A stretch of DNA of 64,000 nt, from contig NC_035928.1 of the NCBI RefSeq assembly GCF_000348985.1, positions 186,001 through 250,000 on the forward strand, written 5' to 3'. Positions 22,656 through 31,825 of this stretch are shown piece by piece. Below the pieces are notes generated by a model. That model saw only the letters and a program-made list of their open reading frames with translations, was not told the DNA's origin and ran no database searches. Each line of letters begins with the position of its first letter. The first letter of the stretch is position 1. The stretch comes from Huiozyma naganishii CBS 8797. Lineage: Eukaryota > Ascomycota > Saccharomycetes > Saccharomycetales > Saccharomycetaceae. The position numbers and the translations under genes are program-made.

Positions 22656-23369
22656 CTAATCCTCGATACCATGCGCTTTCTTCCACTTCAGAACTCTCCT
22701 TTTCAGGTCGGTTTGTGACTGTTGGTAGACATTTAGCTTGTCAAAAAACATTTTCCTGTAATCGCTTCCATGCTTCTTGTACAGTTTTTCTAACCACTCG
22801 TCCTCTCTTTTACTCATTACTCTTTTTTTGACAACAAGAGGACGATCAGCAAACCGCTCCAGTTCCTTTACCGCCTCTGTCTTTGCGGACTCGTCGTCAA
22901 CCTTCTGCTTCATTTCATTGACGTCAGCATCAATATTGAAAGCTTTCTTGGCCCCATATATAATTCTGATTACGTTCCCTTCTGAATCACGTTCTATTCT
23001 GGCCTCACCTTCAGGAATATTCTCTGGACTAAAAGTGCTCTCGTCTATTTCCTCCTTCGACTCGCTTCCTTTTAATTGATCTGCATGATCCTCGTCACTT
23101 TCATCATCTTCATCGAAAACGGATTTCTTAATGCTGGGCTCTTTTTTGATAATTTTGGAAAAGTCTGCCTCCTGACCACCGGCCGGCGTCTGGAGTTTGG
23201 CCCTGAGTCCTAGCTTCTTATAATTTTGCGCCAAAGTAAGGGAGTGATCCCAATGGGCTTCGATGATGGGATTTGACTTAATATTTATCTTTCTTTGTCT
23301 GTCTTTCGTCCGCCTCGTAGCTTTACCAATGGAGGATCTTGCCAGCTTTCTTCTTCTTACAGAACCCAT
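22656..23369 (-). CDS. NOP16: NOP16, 60S ribosome biogenesis factor
   Basis: 237 residues. The N-terminus [13 protein letters not shown]...[14 protein letters not shown] is the Nop16 signature, followed by [21 protein letters not shown], an acidic middle (about 75-140) and a C-terminal [19 protein letters not shown] block. Family knowledge: Nop16 is a nucleolar component of early 66S pre-ribosomes. The open frame runs upstream to 23561, but the family start is the ATG at 23367-23369; the upstream part is hydrophobic and unlike any Nop16. Promoter motifs upstream support a ribosome-biogenesis gene. Convergent with PMI40, 116 bp apart. Confidence 0.94.
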   Translation of the reverse strand: MGSVRRRKLARSSIGKATRRTKDRQRKINIKSNPIIEAHWDHSLTLAQNYKKLGLRAKLQTPAGGQEADFSKIIKKEPSIKKSVFDEDDESDEDHADQLKGSESKEEIDESTFSPENIPEGEARIERDSEGNVIRIIYGAKKAFNIDADVNEMKQKVDDESAKTEAVKELERFADRPLVVKKRVMSKREDEWLEKLYKKHGSDYRKMFFDKLNVYQQSQTDLKRRVLKWKKAHGIED

Positions 23370-23472
23370 CGCTAATGTATTTATAGGTTTCTGACTTTCA
23401 AAGTGAGTAAATACGTAACACGCAAAGAACAACAACAGTTCAAGTAATACTAGTAATGGGCATCTCTTGAAT

Positions 23473-23528
23473 GCGATGAGCTTGAAATTTTTCAGTTTCT
23501 CAGTTTTACAAAAAGGAAAAAATTTTCC
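23473..23528 (-). promoter_or_regulatory. PAC and RRPE motifs upstream of NOP16
   Basis: GCGATGAG (PAC, bound by Dot6/Tod6) at 23473-23480, an RRPE-like TGAAATTTTTC (Stb3) at 23483-23493 and a second GGAAAAAATTTTCC at 23515-23528, about 100-160 bp upstream of the NOP16 start. PAC followed closely by RRPE is the known promoter code of yeast ribosome-biogenesis genes. The divergent SGN1-like gene shares this region. Confidence 0.75.
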
Positions 23529-23644
23529 TTCAATCGGGTAACGTGACGTAGTACTATACACTACTAGCCTACCCTGTTCTGCTTAGGGAGATGTGGCAGC
23601 TCAGCAACGTTCTGAGAAGCGAACACATTGTGCAGTAGCTACAT

Positions 23645-24040
23645 ATGCCTAAATCACAGAATGGAACGGGGTCTGATCTTCCGGACACTTTGCAATTCAA
23701 AATAAGCAACTTCGCAACTGCAAATAATCAAAGTCTTGCCATTCAACGAGCTGAGGCAGACACTAGATCGATATTTGTCAGGGGACTTAGCCCTGAAACA
23801 GGACCTGAAGTGATTGAGGATCATTTCAAAGCATGCGGGCCTATATCTAGAATTACACTATTTAGTCAAAAGCGGAAACGCAATACAATTGGTTATGCGT
23901 ATATTGAATTTGAAGCGGTACAGGGGAGAGCTAACGCGTTGGATTTGAATAATTCTATACTCAATGGATACTCTATAACCGTGAAAAAAAAGAGAACGAA
24001 TGTTAAGTCAAATGATCGGAAAGAATTACAACAGGGATAA
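23645..24040 (+). CDS. SGN1: SGN1-like RRM protein, short form
   Basis: 131 residues with one RRM at about 40-115: RNP2 SIFVRGL, RNP1 IGYAYIEF, and the Sgn1/PABPN1-type tail VKKKRTNV. Family knowledge: Sgn1 is a cytoplasmic poly(A)-binding protein that interacts genetically with translation factors. The S. cerevisiae protein has about 250 residues, with a Tyr/Asn/Gln-rich C-terminal tail; here the protein stops about 16 residues after the RRM, so the tail is missing. I see no continuation in another frame downstream. The glycine usual after RNP2 phenylalanine-valine is replaced (FVRG rather than FVGN), but the core is otherwise well kept. In S. cerevisiae this gene (YIR001C) is the first gene right of CEN9. 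Confidence 0.75.
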   Translation: MPKSQNGTGSDLPDTLQFKISNFATANNQSLAIQRAEADTRSIFVRGLSPETGPEVIEDHFKACGPISRITLFSQKRKRNTIGYAYIEFEAVQGRANALDLNNSILNGYSITVKKKRTNVKSNDRKELQQG

Positions 24041-24485
24041 TACCGTTGATGATGGTGCCAGTAAGCTCGGTAATCGCAGTGTTTCCGTGTTAGTGTGACA
24101 GACTCGGACCGGCCGTATAGTTGTCCGGTTACGTAGACTGGCCTGCAATGGGCTGGGTAAGATGTGGTAATATGGGATTTGAGTTGGGAACCGCATGTTC
24201 TAAAAAAAGGGCCTCAGTACCAGATAAACGGCTTCCACTTAACCCTAAGAGTGTTACATTCAATGCCATTCACGTAGACTAACAGCTGTATAGCGGTCCT
24301 TTGCAGTTTTATATTGAGCTTAGTACAAAACTGTGACAACGGCCGGAAGTGTTGATTACCAAAATCTGGTTTGCATGTTTGTCATACCCTCAGCATACAT
24401 AAAAAAAGATACATTGAAAATTCTAATAGCTGGGATAAACGATACAGTGCCAACCTTTAACCGCAATAGAAAGCGTAGGTTCTTC
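24041..24485. other. Intergenic region between the SGN1-like and YIL001W-like genes
   Basis: Mixed base composition with no long A+T tract. I find no RTCACRTG paired with a CCGAA-type CDEIII, so no point centromere is visible although the two S. cerevisiae relatives flank CEN9. An open frame extends from 24333 into the next gene but its first ATG matching the family is 24486. Confidence 0.6.
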
Positions 24486-26033
24486 ATGGACAAGAACTTC
24501 AACACCTTATGCCATGCATGTCGTACTGGTGACTTGGAAAGTGCGGATCGTATGATCTCTACAGGTGTGGATTTAAATCAAGTGGATAAATTTGATAACT
24601 CACCTCTTTTTTTAGCTAGTTTATGTGGACATGAAAAGGTGGTTAAACTACTCCTGCGGAGTGGCGCGTTATGTGATAGAGATAGACAGGAAGGTGCTCG
24701 ATGCATATACGGTGCACTAACAGACTCTATACGAGATATTTTGTTAAGTTATGATATCTCCAAGGCTACTGATATGAATCAACCGTTTGCAATGCATTTG
24801 TCGTCGTTGCTTGTTGCACCGGCAATCGTCACCTATGATATGGAACTCAACGTGGCGCAAGGCCATTTACCAGCCCACAAATTCATGCTTCAAGCGCGGT
24901 GCCCCATTCTAAATGATAACAGGGGCTACGACGTTCAAGAAATGTTTGGAAATTGGTTTGACTTAGACGTTGATGTGCGAGCCTCCCATGTTTTAGAGCT
25001 TTTTCTAAAGTTTATATACTTGGTTCCTATACTCCATACGATCACAGCGGAAGATTACGATTATCTGATAAAAATAGCACAAAAGTTGGAGATGAATATG
25101 TTTGCTGAGTTCATGAATAAAGTCCGACATGTTGCCGATCCCTCGGAAAAGTCAAGTATGATGATATCTTACCAGCATAAATTTACCAATCTGGCAAAAG
25201 AACAACTGAAGCATTTTGTCGACAAATACATTATTGACAGTGCAGTTCTTCTTACCGGAGAAGAAAAAAGTATCAAAGAGATATCCAGCTGCTCATTCTC
25301 ACAACACACCTATCCCGACGTATTGCTATCTGTGAAGAATCATGAAAACGAGCTCAAAATTTACCCATGCCACTTAGCTGTATTGATGAGGGCAGATTAT
25401 TTCAAGGTTATATTTACTGATAAGTTTTCTGAAACTGTGGCATATCAGGAAAGTAAAGAAAACCGGGGAGATGGCTGTCCTTACCCAATATTGGAACTGC
25501 CGACGTTCGATCTTTTTGTGGTTGAAATTATGCTGCGCTACCTATACTTCGACGAAGCAAATATACCGTGGCAATATGCTATGGAAGTCATCAAACTGGG
25601 TGATTTCATATTGGCAGATCGGTTAAAGTCAATGGCGGCCACCGTTGTGACACAATCACCTAAAGTGCTAGAGAGATACACAATCTTTCAGATCCTGTAT
25701 TTTGCCTGGGAAACCCGACTAGAGAGGTTGGAGCACTTTGCAGCGAAACAAGTGGCAGGTGAAATCAGGGCTCTAAAGAGGAGTAAAAGTTTTCGCGAGG
25801 CTATTGTAAAAAGTGCCCAAAGAATATCATCCCGTGAGGAAACAGACACCATAGAATTTGTGGATGATATCAGGTTCTATCTGCTGGAGAAATATAGGCT
25901 TGAATCAGATGATATCTGGTTTTTAGAGGAAGAGACAGATCAACAATTTTTGAAAGAAAGTGGCCTTTTGGATTATCAGTACGATGTCTCTTTGCTAAAC
26001 GACATTCTTCAAGAACTTGGATTGGAGGCATAA
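24486..26033 (+). CDS. Ankyrin-repeat and BTB-domain protein (YIL001W orthologue)
   Basis: 515 residues, close to the 513 of S. cerevisiae YIL001W. Seen: ankyrin repeats in the first ~110 residues (CRTGDLESADRMISTGVDLN, then DNSPLFLASLCGHEKVVKLLL), the GALTDSIRDILLSYDISKA block, and two BTB/POZ regions (about 115-215, and 270-390 around YPDVLLSVKN and PCHLAVLMRADYFKVIF). Related proteins with ankyrin plus tandem BTB are Cul3-type substrate adaptors in other eukaryotes, and this one is uncharacterised in yeast. The frame is open 51 codons further upstream, but that part has no family counterpart; the chosen ATG reads MDKNFNTLCHACRTGD. Confidence 0.9.
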   Translation: MDKNFNTLCHACRTGDLESADRMISTGVDLNQVDKFDNSPLFLASLCGHEKVVKLLLRSGALCDRDRQEGARCIYGALTDSIRDILLSYDISKATDMNQPFAMHLSSLLVAPAIVTYDMELNVAQGHLPAHKFMLQARCPILNDNRGYDVQEMFGNWFDLDVDVRASHVLELFLKFIYLVPILHTITAEDYDYLIKIAQKLEMNMFAEFMNKVRHVADPSEKSSMMISYQHKFTNLAKEQLKHFVDKYIIDSAVLLTGEEKSIKEISSCSFSQHTYPDVLLSVKNHENELKIYPCHLAVLMRADYFKVIFTDKFSETVAYQESKENRGDGCPYPILELPTFDLFVVEIMLRYLYFDEANIPWQYAMEVIKLGDFILADRLKSMAATVVTQSPKVLERYTIFQILYFAWETRLERLEHFAAKQVAGEIRALKRSKSFREAIVKSAQRISSREETDTIEFVDDIRFYLLEKYRLESDDIWFLEEETDQQFLKESGLLDYQYDVSLLNDILQELGLEA

Positions 26034-26400
26034 AAAGAGAGCATACCAAGAAGTACTCTCGCTACTCTGGCATCGAAGAAGGAGCTCTACGTTTGAAAAA
26101 TGGAGCATAATCTCTCAAATAATAGACATGGAGGCTTAGTAAAAACTGCCCAAGAAATGACGCCTACTTTTTGTAGACCCTTGGGTGATCAGACCATTTT
26201 AGAGGATGCCTTTGGCGGTCAGGGATAACCGTTTTTTAACCAGATCCTCGTATCTCGAGCAACAATACTGTGTTTTACCTAGTGCTGGATAATAGAACTG
26301 TATTTTCAATGTAGAAGTAAACGATATCATTATCCGACACGATGACTAAGAATATTCTCTGTGCGAAGTTATAAGTCGCAGACTGTAGTTTCACACGAGA
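26034..26400. other. Intergenic region, nothing recognised
   Basis: No coding signal. It may include the 5' part of the LTR relic that follows, whose left end I could not fix. Confidence 0.4.
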
Positions 26401-26804
26401 AACTATATTTTCCATGAAGAATGAAAAAGAGGAAATATTTCACTTAAGAAATATTTTCTTGATTCTAAATAGAAGTAGTTCGTTACATAGTTCTGTTTAA
26501 AGAAACTGAACCAATTGATATAACCGTGTTTCTGCTAGTCAGAACAAGAGGGTGCTCCTTTTGTTTCAGTTTTCAGTATGGTAGCGCCACCTTTGAAGAT
26601 TCTGTTAAGATTGAATTAGAACAGAATATCCAAAAATATCAACTTAGAGTTGAAAACCTCAGCGCTAATATTGAGCAGCATTTTGACAATGAAGGTTTAG
26701 GCATCAAAGTTAGAACTGAGAAAATTGGAAATCTCAAGTCACTCAGAGCAGTTTTGGACTTTGAACTTGAAAGGCTGGGGGGGGAAAGAAGAAGTAAGAA
26801 TTAA
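26401..26804 (+). mobile_element. Retrotransposon relic: LTR end, primer-binding site and short gag-like frame
   Basis: TGGTAGCGCCAC at 26579-26590 is the classic Ty primer-binding site, complementary to the 3' end of initiator tRNA-Met. The preceding bases (ACATAGTTCTGTTTAAAG ... CAGTTTTCA) match the end of the LTR at 8671-8850. An open frame runs through the site to a stop at 26802-26804 and reads like a Glu/Leu-rich coiled coil (EDSVKIELEQNIQKYQLRVE), consistent with a gag N-terminus. The left LTR boundary is not determined and no pol follows. Confidence 0.5.
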
Positions 26805-26897
26805 GAGTCCAATCCTGCCCTTCACAACTTGATGTTTTCAATTTTGACAAGCATTGAATTGGTTGCCTTTCTGCGTGAGGAAATCAGACGAGCATTG

Positions 26898-27290
26898 TTA
26901 ATCTATCAACACCATTTCCCACATCTTGTCCTTCATTTTCCTGGGGAGGTGTTTGGCAAGAATCTCTCTTAGGAACGAAACCAATTCCATGCCTGCCAGA
27001 GTTTCAACATCATAGTTTGTCATGTCTCCACTCAGACCACCCACAATCATTTGATGGATTATTTGGTTTTCTACACTATCACTGATCGTTCCTTCCAGTA
27101 GATCAAAAACATTGTCCATTTTTAATCTACTCAGAAAATGGCTTAAGTCTCTACACCATCCAGGTATTTCTTTTACCTTATTCAGCTCCTTCTCTAATTG
27201 AAAATTAGCCTTTTCCAAATAATACTTCTCAGTTTTACCCGAGAGAGTGGTATATTCGTAAAAGTTACCAAAATTATTATTCTGTTTCAT
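26898..27290 (-). CDS. Hypothetical 130-residue protein, possible gag relic
   Basis: An intact frame with an ATG start. The middle (GWCRDLSHFLSRLKMDNVF...) and QMIVGGLSGD near residues 82-91 recall the helical capsid region of Ty1/copia Gag proteins, but I cannot establish homology by eye. It lies within retroelement debris, on the strand opposite the primer-binding site at 26579. Short inverted matches around AATGAAGGTTYAGGC (about 26689 and 27505) and a direct match around AGTCCAATCCT (26807 and 27435) show that this segment was built from repeated pieces. It could equally be a small orphan gene. Confidence 0.35.
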   Translation of the reverse strand: MKQNNNFGNFYEYTTLSGKTEKYYLEKANFQLEKELNKVKEIPGWCRDLSHFLSRLKMDNVFDLLEGTISDSVENQIIHQMIVGGLSGDMTNYDVETLAGMELVSFLREILAKHLPRKMKDKMWEMVLID

Positions 27291-27738
27291 CAGAATTGGA
27301 GTTTTTGATGTGGTGAAAAAAAGAATACTTATCAGCTGCTGTGAAGAAAATTTCTCTTTATATTTGTTTGAATTTTTAATCGAGTAATTCGAACTCTCAA
27401 TTTTTGCTTCTTCTTTCAGAAATCTTTCAAATTAGAGTCCAATCCTACTCTTAACACCTTGGTGTTTCAATATTTTTCTGCTCAATTTTTCACGCCTGAA
27501 CCTTCATTTTCGAAGAGATTTTCAATACCTTGCTATAGCGAATGTCCAAATATTGGTATTATTTAGCAACTCCACATGTATATTTCTGTGACTTTTATCT
27601 GATGGACTCGGTAAGCTATTCAAAAAGACTTTTTGAAGGTGCCGCAGTATGAGGTGTTAAACTGAACTGCCAATACTGACAAAACACCAGGAGTTTAAAA
27701 GTTAAGGTGCTTGCCAATTTCCAAATATTAAAATTAAT

Positions 27739-28033
27739 TGTGAGGATAAATTGGGAACTCCCTTTGGGAATGGACTCATGACCCGTTACCCTATCCAATA
27801 CAGTAGTGTGAACTATTATAAACCCGACATGTGAGTATACGAACTCGAGACATGCGGATGGCCCGTTATCCGGAGCATATATAAACCCCAAGGTATCTGA
27901 ACCGACATCTTTCAAGACCGTCTCTAAATCCAGGACCCAACTAACGAACGAGTCATAGACAAGCAAGCACAACTGAGATAACTACATACTTTAAGTATAC
28001 GGCGTAAATACACAATATCAGATTCCTTACACA
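27739..28033. repeat. Solo LTR, TGTGAGG family, copy 1
   Basis: 295 bp starting TGTGAGGATAAATTGGGAAC and ending CCTTACACA. Homologous in full to 42460-42755 (inverted relative to this copy) and in part to 61743-62020. TG...CA ends and ~295 bp length fit an LTR. No flanking 5-bp duplication found. It contains an open frame of about 80 codons conserved between copies only because the DNA is conserved. Confidence 0.75.
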
Positions 28034-28680
28034 CTTTTTCTCAATCACAACCTGCTTTTGCTCTTACATTAATAAATAGGACAAGAAAACAAAGCTTCTA
28101 AAATATGCTATACCTAATTGATATCTTAAAATGATGAAAGGTGGTATAGATATATTTTTGAATAGGGGTCTTATTGTTAAATAGGATCTTATTCACCGTG
28201 ACTATTCATTGAAGGAGAGTATGTTAGATGTTTTAGTTCAGGTATGACTTCTAGTGTATACTTAATTTACAAGTATGTGGTTCAATAATCTCTTCTATAT
28301 TGTAACAGATAGAAATCATTTCATTCGATGTAGTTAGACTTTATATATGTGAAAATTAGTGCAGAGTCAATGATGTGGCTCTTCAATTTCTCACTGTGGT
28401 GGATAATTTCACACTTGTGGCATCATTATTTGTCTTGTTAACATTTGTGTCTTTTATCAAGTGTGTGTCCTGTTTATGCCTATGATGAGATCTTATCATC
28501 CTTATCATAGTCATTTTCTATATCCAGCACTTATATATAATACTGGTCATTGAGAATACTGCCGTGACCAAGGTGATACAACATGACCCTGGAACAGTCA
28601 ATGTAGGTGTTACAAAAGATTTTGAACCAAGAATGCCGTTTAATAGAAAAAGTACGTAAAAATATAAGAAAGAAAGAAAA
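28034..28680. other. A+T-rich intergenic region, nothing recognised
   Basis: About 650 bp, no open frame of interest and no identified repeat boundary. Confidence 0.4.
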
Positions 28681-29150
28681 ACCAGTAGCCAAACTTTACA
28701 TCTTTGAATAGTCTGATGGAGAACAGGAATTCGCCCTCGGAGTTGTCCAGACTGAGCTCAAGTTCTCTTTCCTCGTGAAAGGCTTGGGCCATTTCAACCA
28801 ACCTTTCCGTGAACTCAACAGCTTTGTCGCCGAAAAATCTGGTGTACCCGCGGTTAATCAGGGTACGTTTTTCGGTGTAATGTCCCGCTCCTTCAAGTAT
28901 TTCTTTAGTTTAGCCAACATTTTTTTCCCCTACCGTTTCAACTCTGCATCCTGTAAGTACTTCAGTCCGACTCTTGAAATACAAACTTCGGACTGCATTA
29001 AGTTGTAATTGGCGGGGAGCAATTAGTTGACGTTGGAGGTCAGAGACTTTCTGTCTGGCCCTGCAATCTCGCGCACCTTCTTGTCCAGGGAGTCATTAAT
29101 TAACTTCATTTTACTATACATCTCGGTAGCACTCACTCTGCTACAACAAC
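28681..29150 (-). pseudogene. Decayed coding fragment, unidentified
   Basis: On the minus strand, pieces in different frames read like one damaged coding sequence: EMYSKMKLINDSLDKKV (about 29125-29070), then KMLAKLKKYLKERDITPKNV (about 28930-28870), then GYTRFFGDKAVEFTERL and a Glu-rich LSLDNSEGEFLFSIRLFKDVKFG (about 28855-28697). Charged helical composition suggests a coiled coil. I do not recognise the family. Frame changes and stop codons argue it is no longer functional. Confidence 0.3.
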
Positions 29151-29252
29151 ACGTATCACAGCAGTATACTAATGACACCATTTTTTGCCAACTATGGTTT
29201 TTACCCAAGACTACCAGGCTTCACGGACGCGCTAACCAAAACATCGATCCAA
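29112..29252 (+). pseudogene. Ty3/gypsy pol relic (integrase region)
   Basis: MTPFFANYGFYPRLPGFT starting at 29172 matches the conserved block PFFANYGFHP of Ty3/gypsy integrases near the end of the catalytic core. The preceding bases read QQHVSQQYTNDT in a neighbouring frame, consistent with a frameshifted continuation. Only a short piece remains, and downstream similarity fades after about residue 25. Confidence 0.6.
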
Positions 29253-29903
29253 AACGAAGAGGACACACGCATAGAAACCGACGGCAGAGCTAGCCGGTTA
29301 TTACAGAAGGTTTATCAAAACTTTCGCAGTAATAGCTGCTCCCTTACTTCCCTCGTGACGGCGCACTTGAAGCAAATTGGCGAAGAACAAGACGCTTTCC
29401 GAACAGCGTCTTGGATGGACATTCCACAGAATGGTGGAGCGACCCGAAGAACGGAATGAAGTTGCTCAGTGACCCCCTGAACAAGAAAGTGCGCAGCACC
29501 AAATTCTATATTCCGTCTCCTTTTTGTCTGGTCTCTTTCTAATCTGATCTTCTATCTTTTCGTCTTTGTTATATCTTTCTTAATTCCCAGTTTCCATTGA
29601 GGTAATTTCCTATTCTTTATCGTTCCCCAATCCTTCGGGGTATCTAATTATCGTCTGGAAACGGAGACTCTTGCTTGCTCTTGCTCGACTCATCGATTGG
29701 TTGTCGCCTCTGGCTGGGCTAAATGCGAATAACTCTGATTTGAAGGTACGGAGACCTTCGACGTGTGTATGTTTATCTCAAGGCGTTTTCCACAGATTGC
29801 TTTGTTTTAGGTATACTAACTATACTCCGATGCCCTGCGATTAAAGTATCAAAATACATTTTGTATCACGTGCTAGATACTAGTATTTTCCATATCTTAC
29901 AAT
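29253..29903. other. Intergenic region between the pol relic and LTR
   Basis: No gene recognised. Contains ATCACGTG at about 29865, an isolated CDEI/Cbf1-type motif with no CDEIII partner. Confidence 0.4.
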
Positions 29904-30304
29904 TGTAATATGGAACTCACACAGTTCCAATCACGAGACCCAGCTCTCACCACGAACTCTCACAGTTCTCAGACACAAACCCTTAGGGACAAATAAGCCC
30001 TTTTCCACAAGGCAACCCTTAGCGACAAACAATGTGCAACATGCAACACGCAACATACAACACGCAACACGCAATGTACATATAACGAACGGACAGACCC
30101 AAGCTAATGCGGTCTGATCCAGCTTCACCAATTATTATATAAAGGCCACAGATTCCAATCATTGGAATCCTCGTCTCGCTTCCTTTATATATTCTCTTTC
30201 TATATATTCCTTATATAGAGAGGACAGACAATTGATCACTGTTTAGACTCTTATATACCTTAGAGTCTACTCAAAACATTAATTATCATTAACACTATCT
30301 TACA
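29904..30304. repeat. Solo LTR adjacent to the tRNA-Trp gene
   Basis: About 401 bp starting TGTAATATGGAACTCACACA and ending ATCTTACA. The start and the block GGTCTGATCCARCTTCA...CAATTATTA...AAAGGCCAC recur at 63597-63944, and the start again at 63945. Flanking pentamers ACAAT and ACGAT differ by one base and may be the target duplication. The right end lies 14 bp before the tRNA gene. The inner part carries a run of GCAACACGCAACAT-type short repeats (about 30036-30075). Confidence 0.65.
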
Positions 30305-30318
30305 ACGATTTTTTAAAT

Positions 30319-30420
30319 GAAGCGGTGGCTCAATGGTAGAGCTTTCGACTCCAGTTAAACTCTGGAACTCCTGGAAAAATTGCAATCGAAGGGTTGCAGG
30401 TTCAATTCCTGTCCGTTTCA
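30319..30420 (+). tRNA. tW(CCA): tRNA-Trp (anticodon CCA) with intron
   Basis: Exon 1 30319-30354, intron 30355-30384 (30 nt), exon 2 30385-30420; the mature form has 72 nt without CCA. The 7-nt anticodon loop CTCCAGA sits on the stem TTCGA/TCGAA. The A box (TGGCTCAATGG) and B box (GGTTCAATTCC) are clear, and T6 follows directly as Pol III terminator. The sequence outside the intron is almost the same as S. cerevisiae tRNA-Trp, and the intron is at the standard site one base after the anticodon. Confidence 0.97.
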
Positions 30421-31201
30421 TTTTTTGCTGCTATTGGCCCCTGGAGGTTGCTGTTGTGTTTGTTGAGCCCAGGTACGTCATGTACTTGTCTCTCTTTTCT
30501 TCTGGGCTCAGTGTACTCATATTTTCTTACAATAATCTGTCATTCTTCTTACCTTCTACATAACAGCTCATCTACGAGAGACTAGCACACTAGTCTCTCT
30601 TTCTATACGCGCGGTTCAGAAGTAATCACAACCTGCGTCTAGTGAAGACTTTTATGTCACTCTTTACGAAGCTTCACTTGACGCTCAACAGTGTTCCTTA
30701 GAGGTGACAGAAGCCCAACCGCCAACATCCAAAGACACTGCAGATTTCGATAACTTCTTTTTCTTTTCCAACAAAAAAAAGAAGGCAAGTATAAAACCTT
30801 AACGTTGTGTTTCGAAAGTAGTAAAATGGACTACGGAATGACCAACAAAAATAAACTGCTATCCTCATACATTTGCTCCACTATATCGAGTACATACAGA
30901 TTTCTCATAATGTCTAATGGTAGTCGTATGAACACTCCTAACCTGGAGTTACAGCTGTTTCTAAGGAAATGATGATCAGACCAGCATCATAAACGGGCAT
31001 AAAAAAAGGAGGGGTATTTTTAATTTGAAAAAGAGAAGCGTAGTTCATTTCCTTGAACAATAAGCTTCTTTTGGACGATACAAACCACCGCCAAGAACGT
31101 TCTTCAGTTCCGTTTCCTTCGAGAAAGAAAAATACAAATCATTTTAAAACAAGAGGAAACAAAAAGTAACCTTGAAAGTAACGAAATGCTCCTCAGCCAG
31201 A
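30421..31201. other. Intergenic region, nothing recognised
   Basis: Begins with the T-run terminator of the tRNA gene. No coding or repeat signal identified in the rest. Confidence 0.5.
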
Positions 31202-31825
31202 CTACAGCTCTTTCACTAGCTCTAAAACTTCTGCTTTACTTTCTGCAACGCTGGCCTCGGGAGAGACTTTTATTTTCTTTATTCTTAGTTTTCCATTAAA
31301 AAAGATCCAATAAGATCTGATTATTCCGGACTGGGAAGTCTTCTTTGCACCTAATACTCCAATAAACTCTCTTTTAGGATCACTCAACAAATTGTAAGGT
31401 AAATTCTGCTTAGTTTGGAATTTTTTTTGACTGGCTACAGTGTCTGCACTCAAACCGTACACAGCAGCGTGTTTCTTCAATTCTGCGTAATTATCGCGGA
31501 ACCCACAGGCCTGGCGTGTACATCCCGGCGTTGAGGCTCTTGGGTAGGCAAAGATGACAAGAATTTTATTATTAGAAGCAACCTCTGTCAACGACACAAG
31601 CTCTCCCTCTTGATCTACCAACGTTAAGTCGGGAATTTCGTCCCCGATTTCCAATACTTTAGCGTCGACCAACGGCTTATCCTCAGTTTCAGCAACAATT
31701 TTTACCTTCTTATGGCTGGCTGCATTGCTCGTTTTCTTGACGATTTTGTTACTCGTTGCTGGAGTTGTAAGTGTAGTTTGCTTTTTGATATTAGCCACTC
31801 TTGCAGACTTGCGCAATTCAACCAT
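31202..31825 (-). CDS. DOT5: DOT5, nuclear thiol peroxidase
   Basis: 207 residues. Seen: a basic N-terminal tail (nuclear-type Lys/Arg clusters, about 1-43), then an AhpC/BCP peroxiredoxin fold with [18 protein letters not shown]; Cys102 is the peroxidatic and Cys107 the resolving candidate, the atypical 2-Cys CX4C spacing. [17 protein letters not shown] is the second conserved block. Family knowledge: Dot5 (nTPx) reduces alkyl hydroperoxides in the nucleus using thioredoxin and weakens telomeric silencing when overexpressed. Next to TIR3 in the same orientation, as YIL010W-YIL011W. Confidence 0.95.
   Translation of the reverse strand: MVELRKSARVANIKKQTTLTTPATSNKIVKKTSNAASHKKVKIVAETEDKPLVDAKVLEIGDEIPDLTLVDQEGELVSLTEVASNNKILVIFAYPRASTPGCTRQACGFRDNYAELKKHAAVYGLSADTVASQKKFQTKQNLPYNLLSDPKREFIGVLGAKKTSQSGIIRSYWIFFNGKLRIKKIKVSPEASVAESKAEVLELVKEL

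Noticed and set aside
23370..23561. N-terminal extension of NOP16 with a hydrophobic segment
   Set aside because: Nop16 proteins begin at [12 protein letters not shown] sequence; the extension covers the PAC/RRPE promoter motifs.
29860..29900. ATCACGTG as CDEI of a centromere
   Set aside because: No A+T-rich CDEII of proper length and no CCGAA-containing CDEIII follow.
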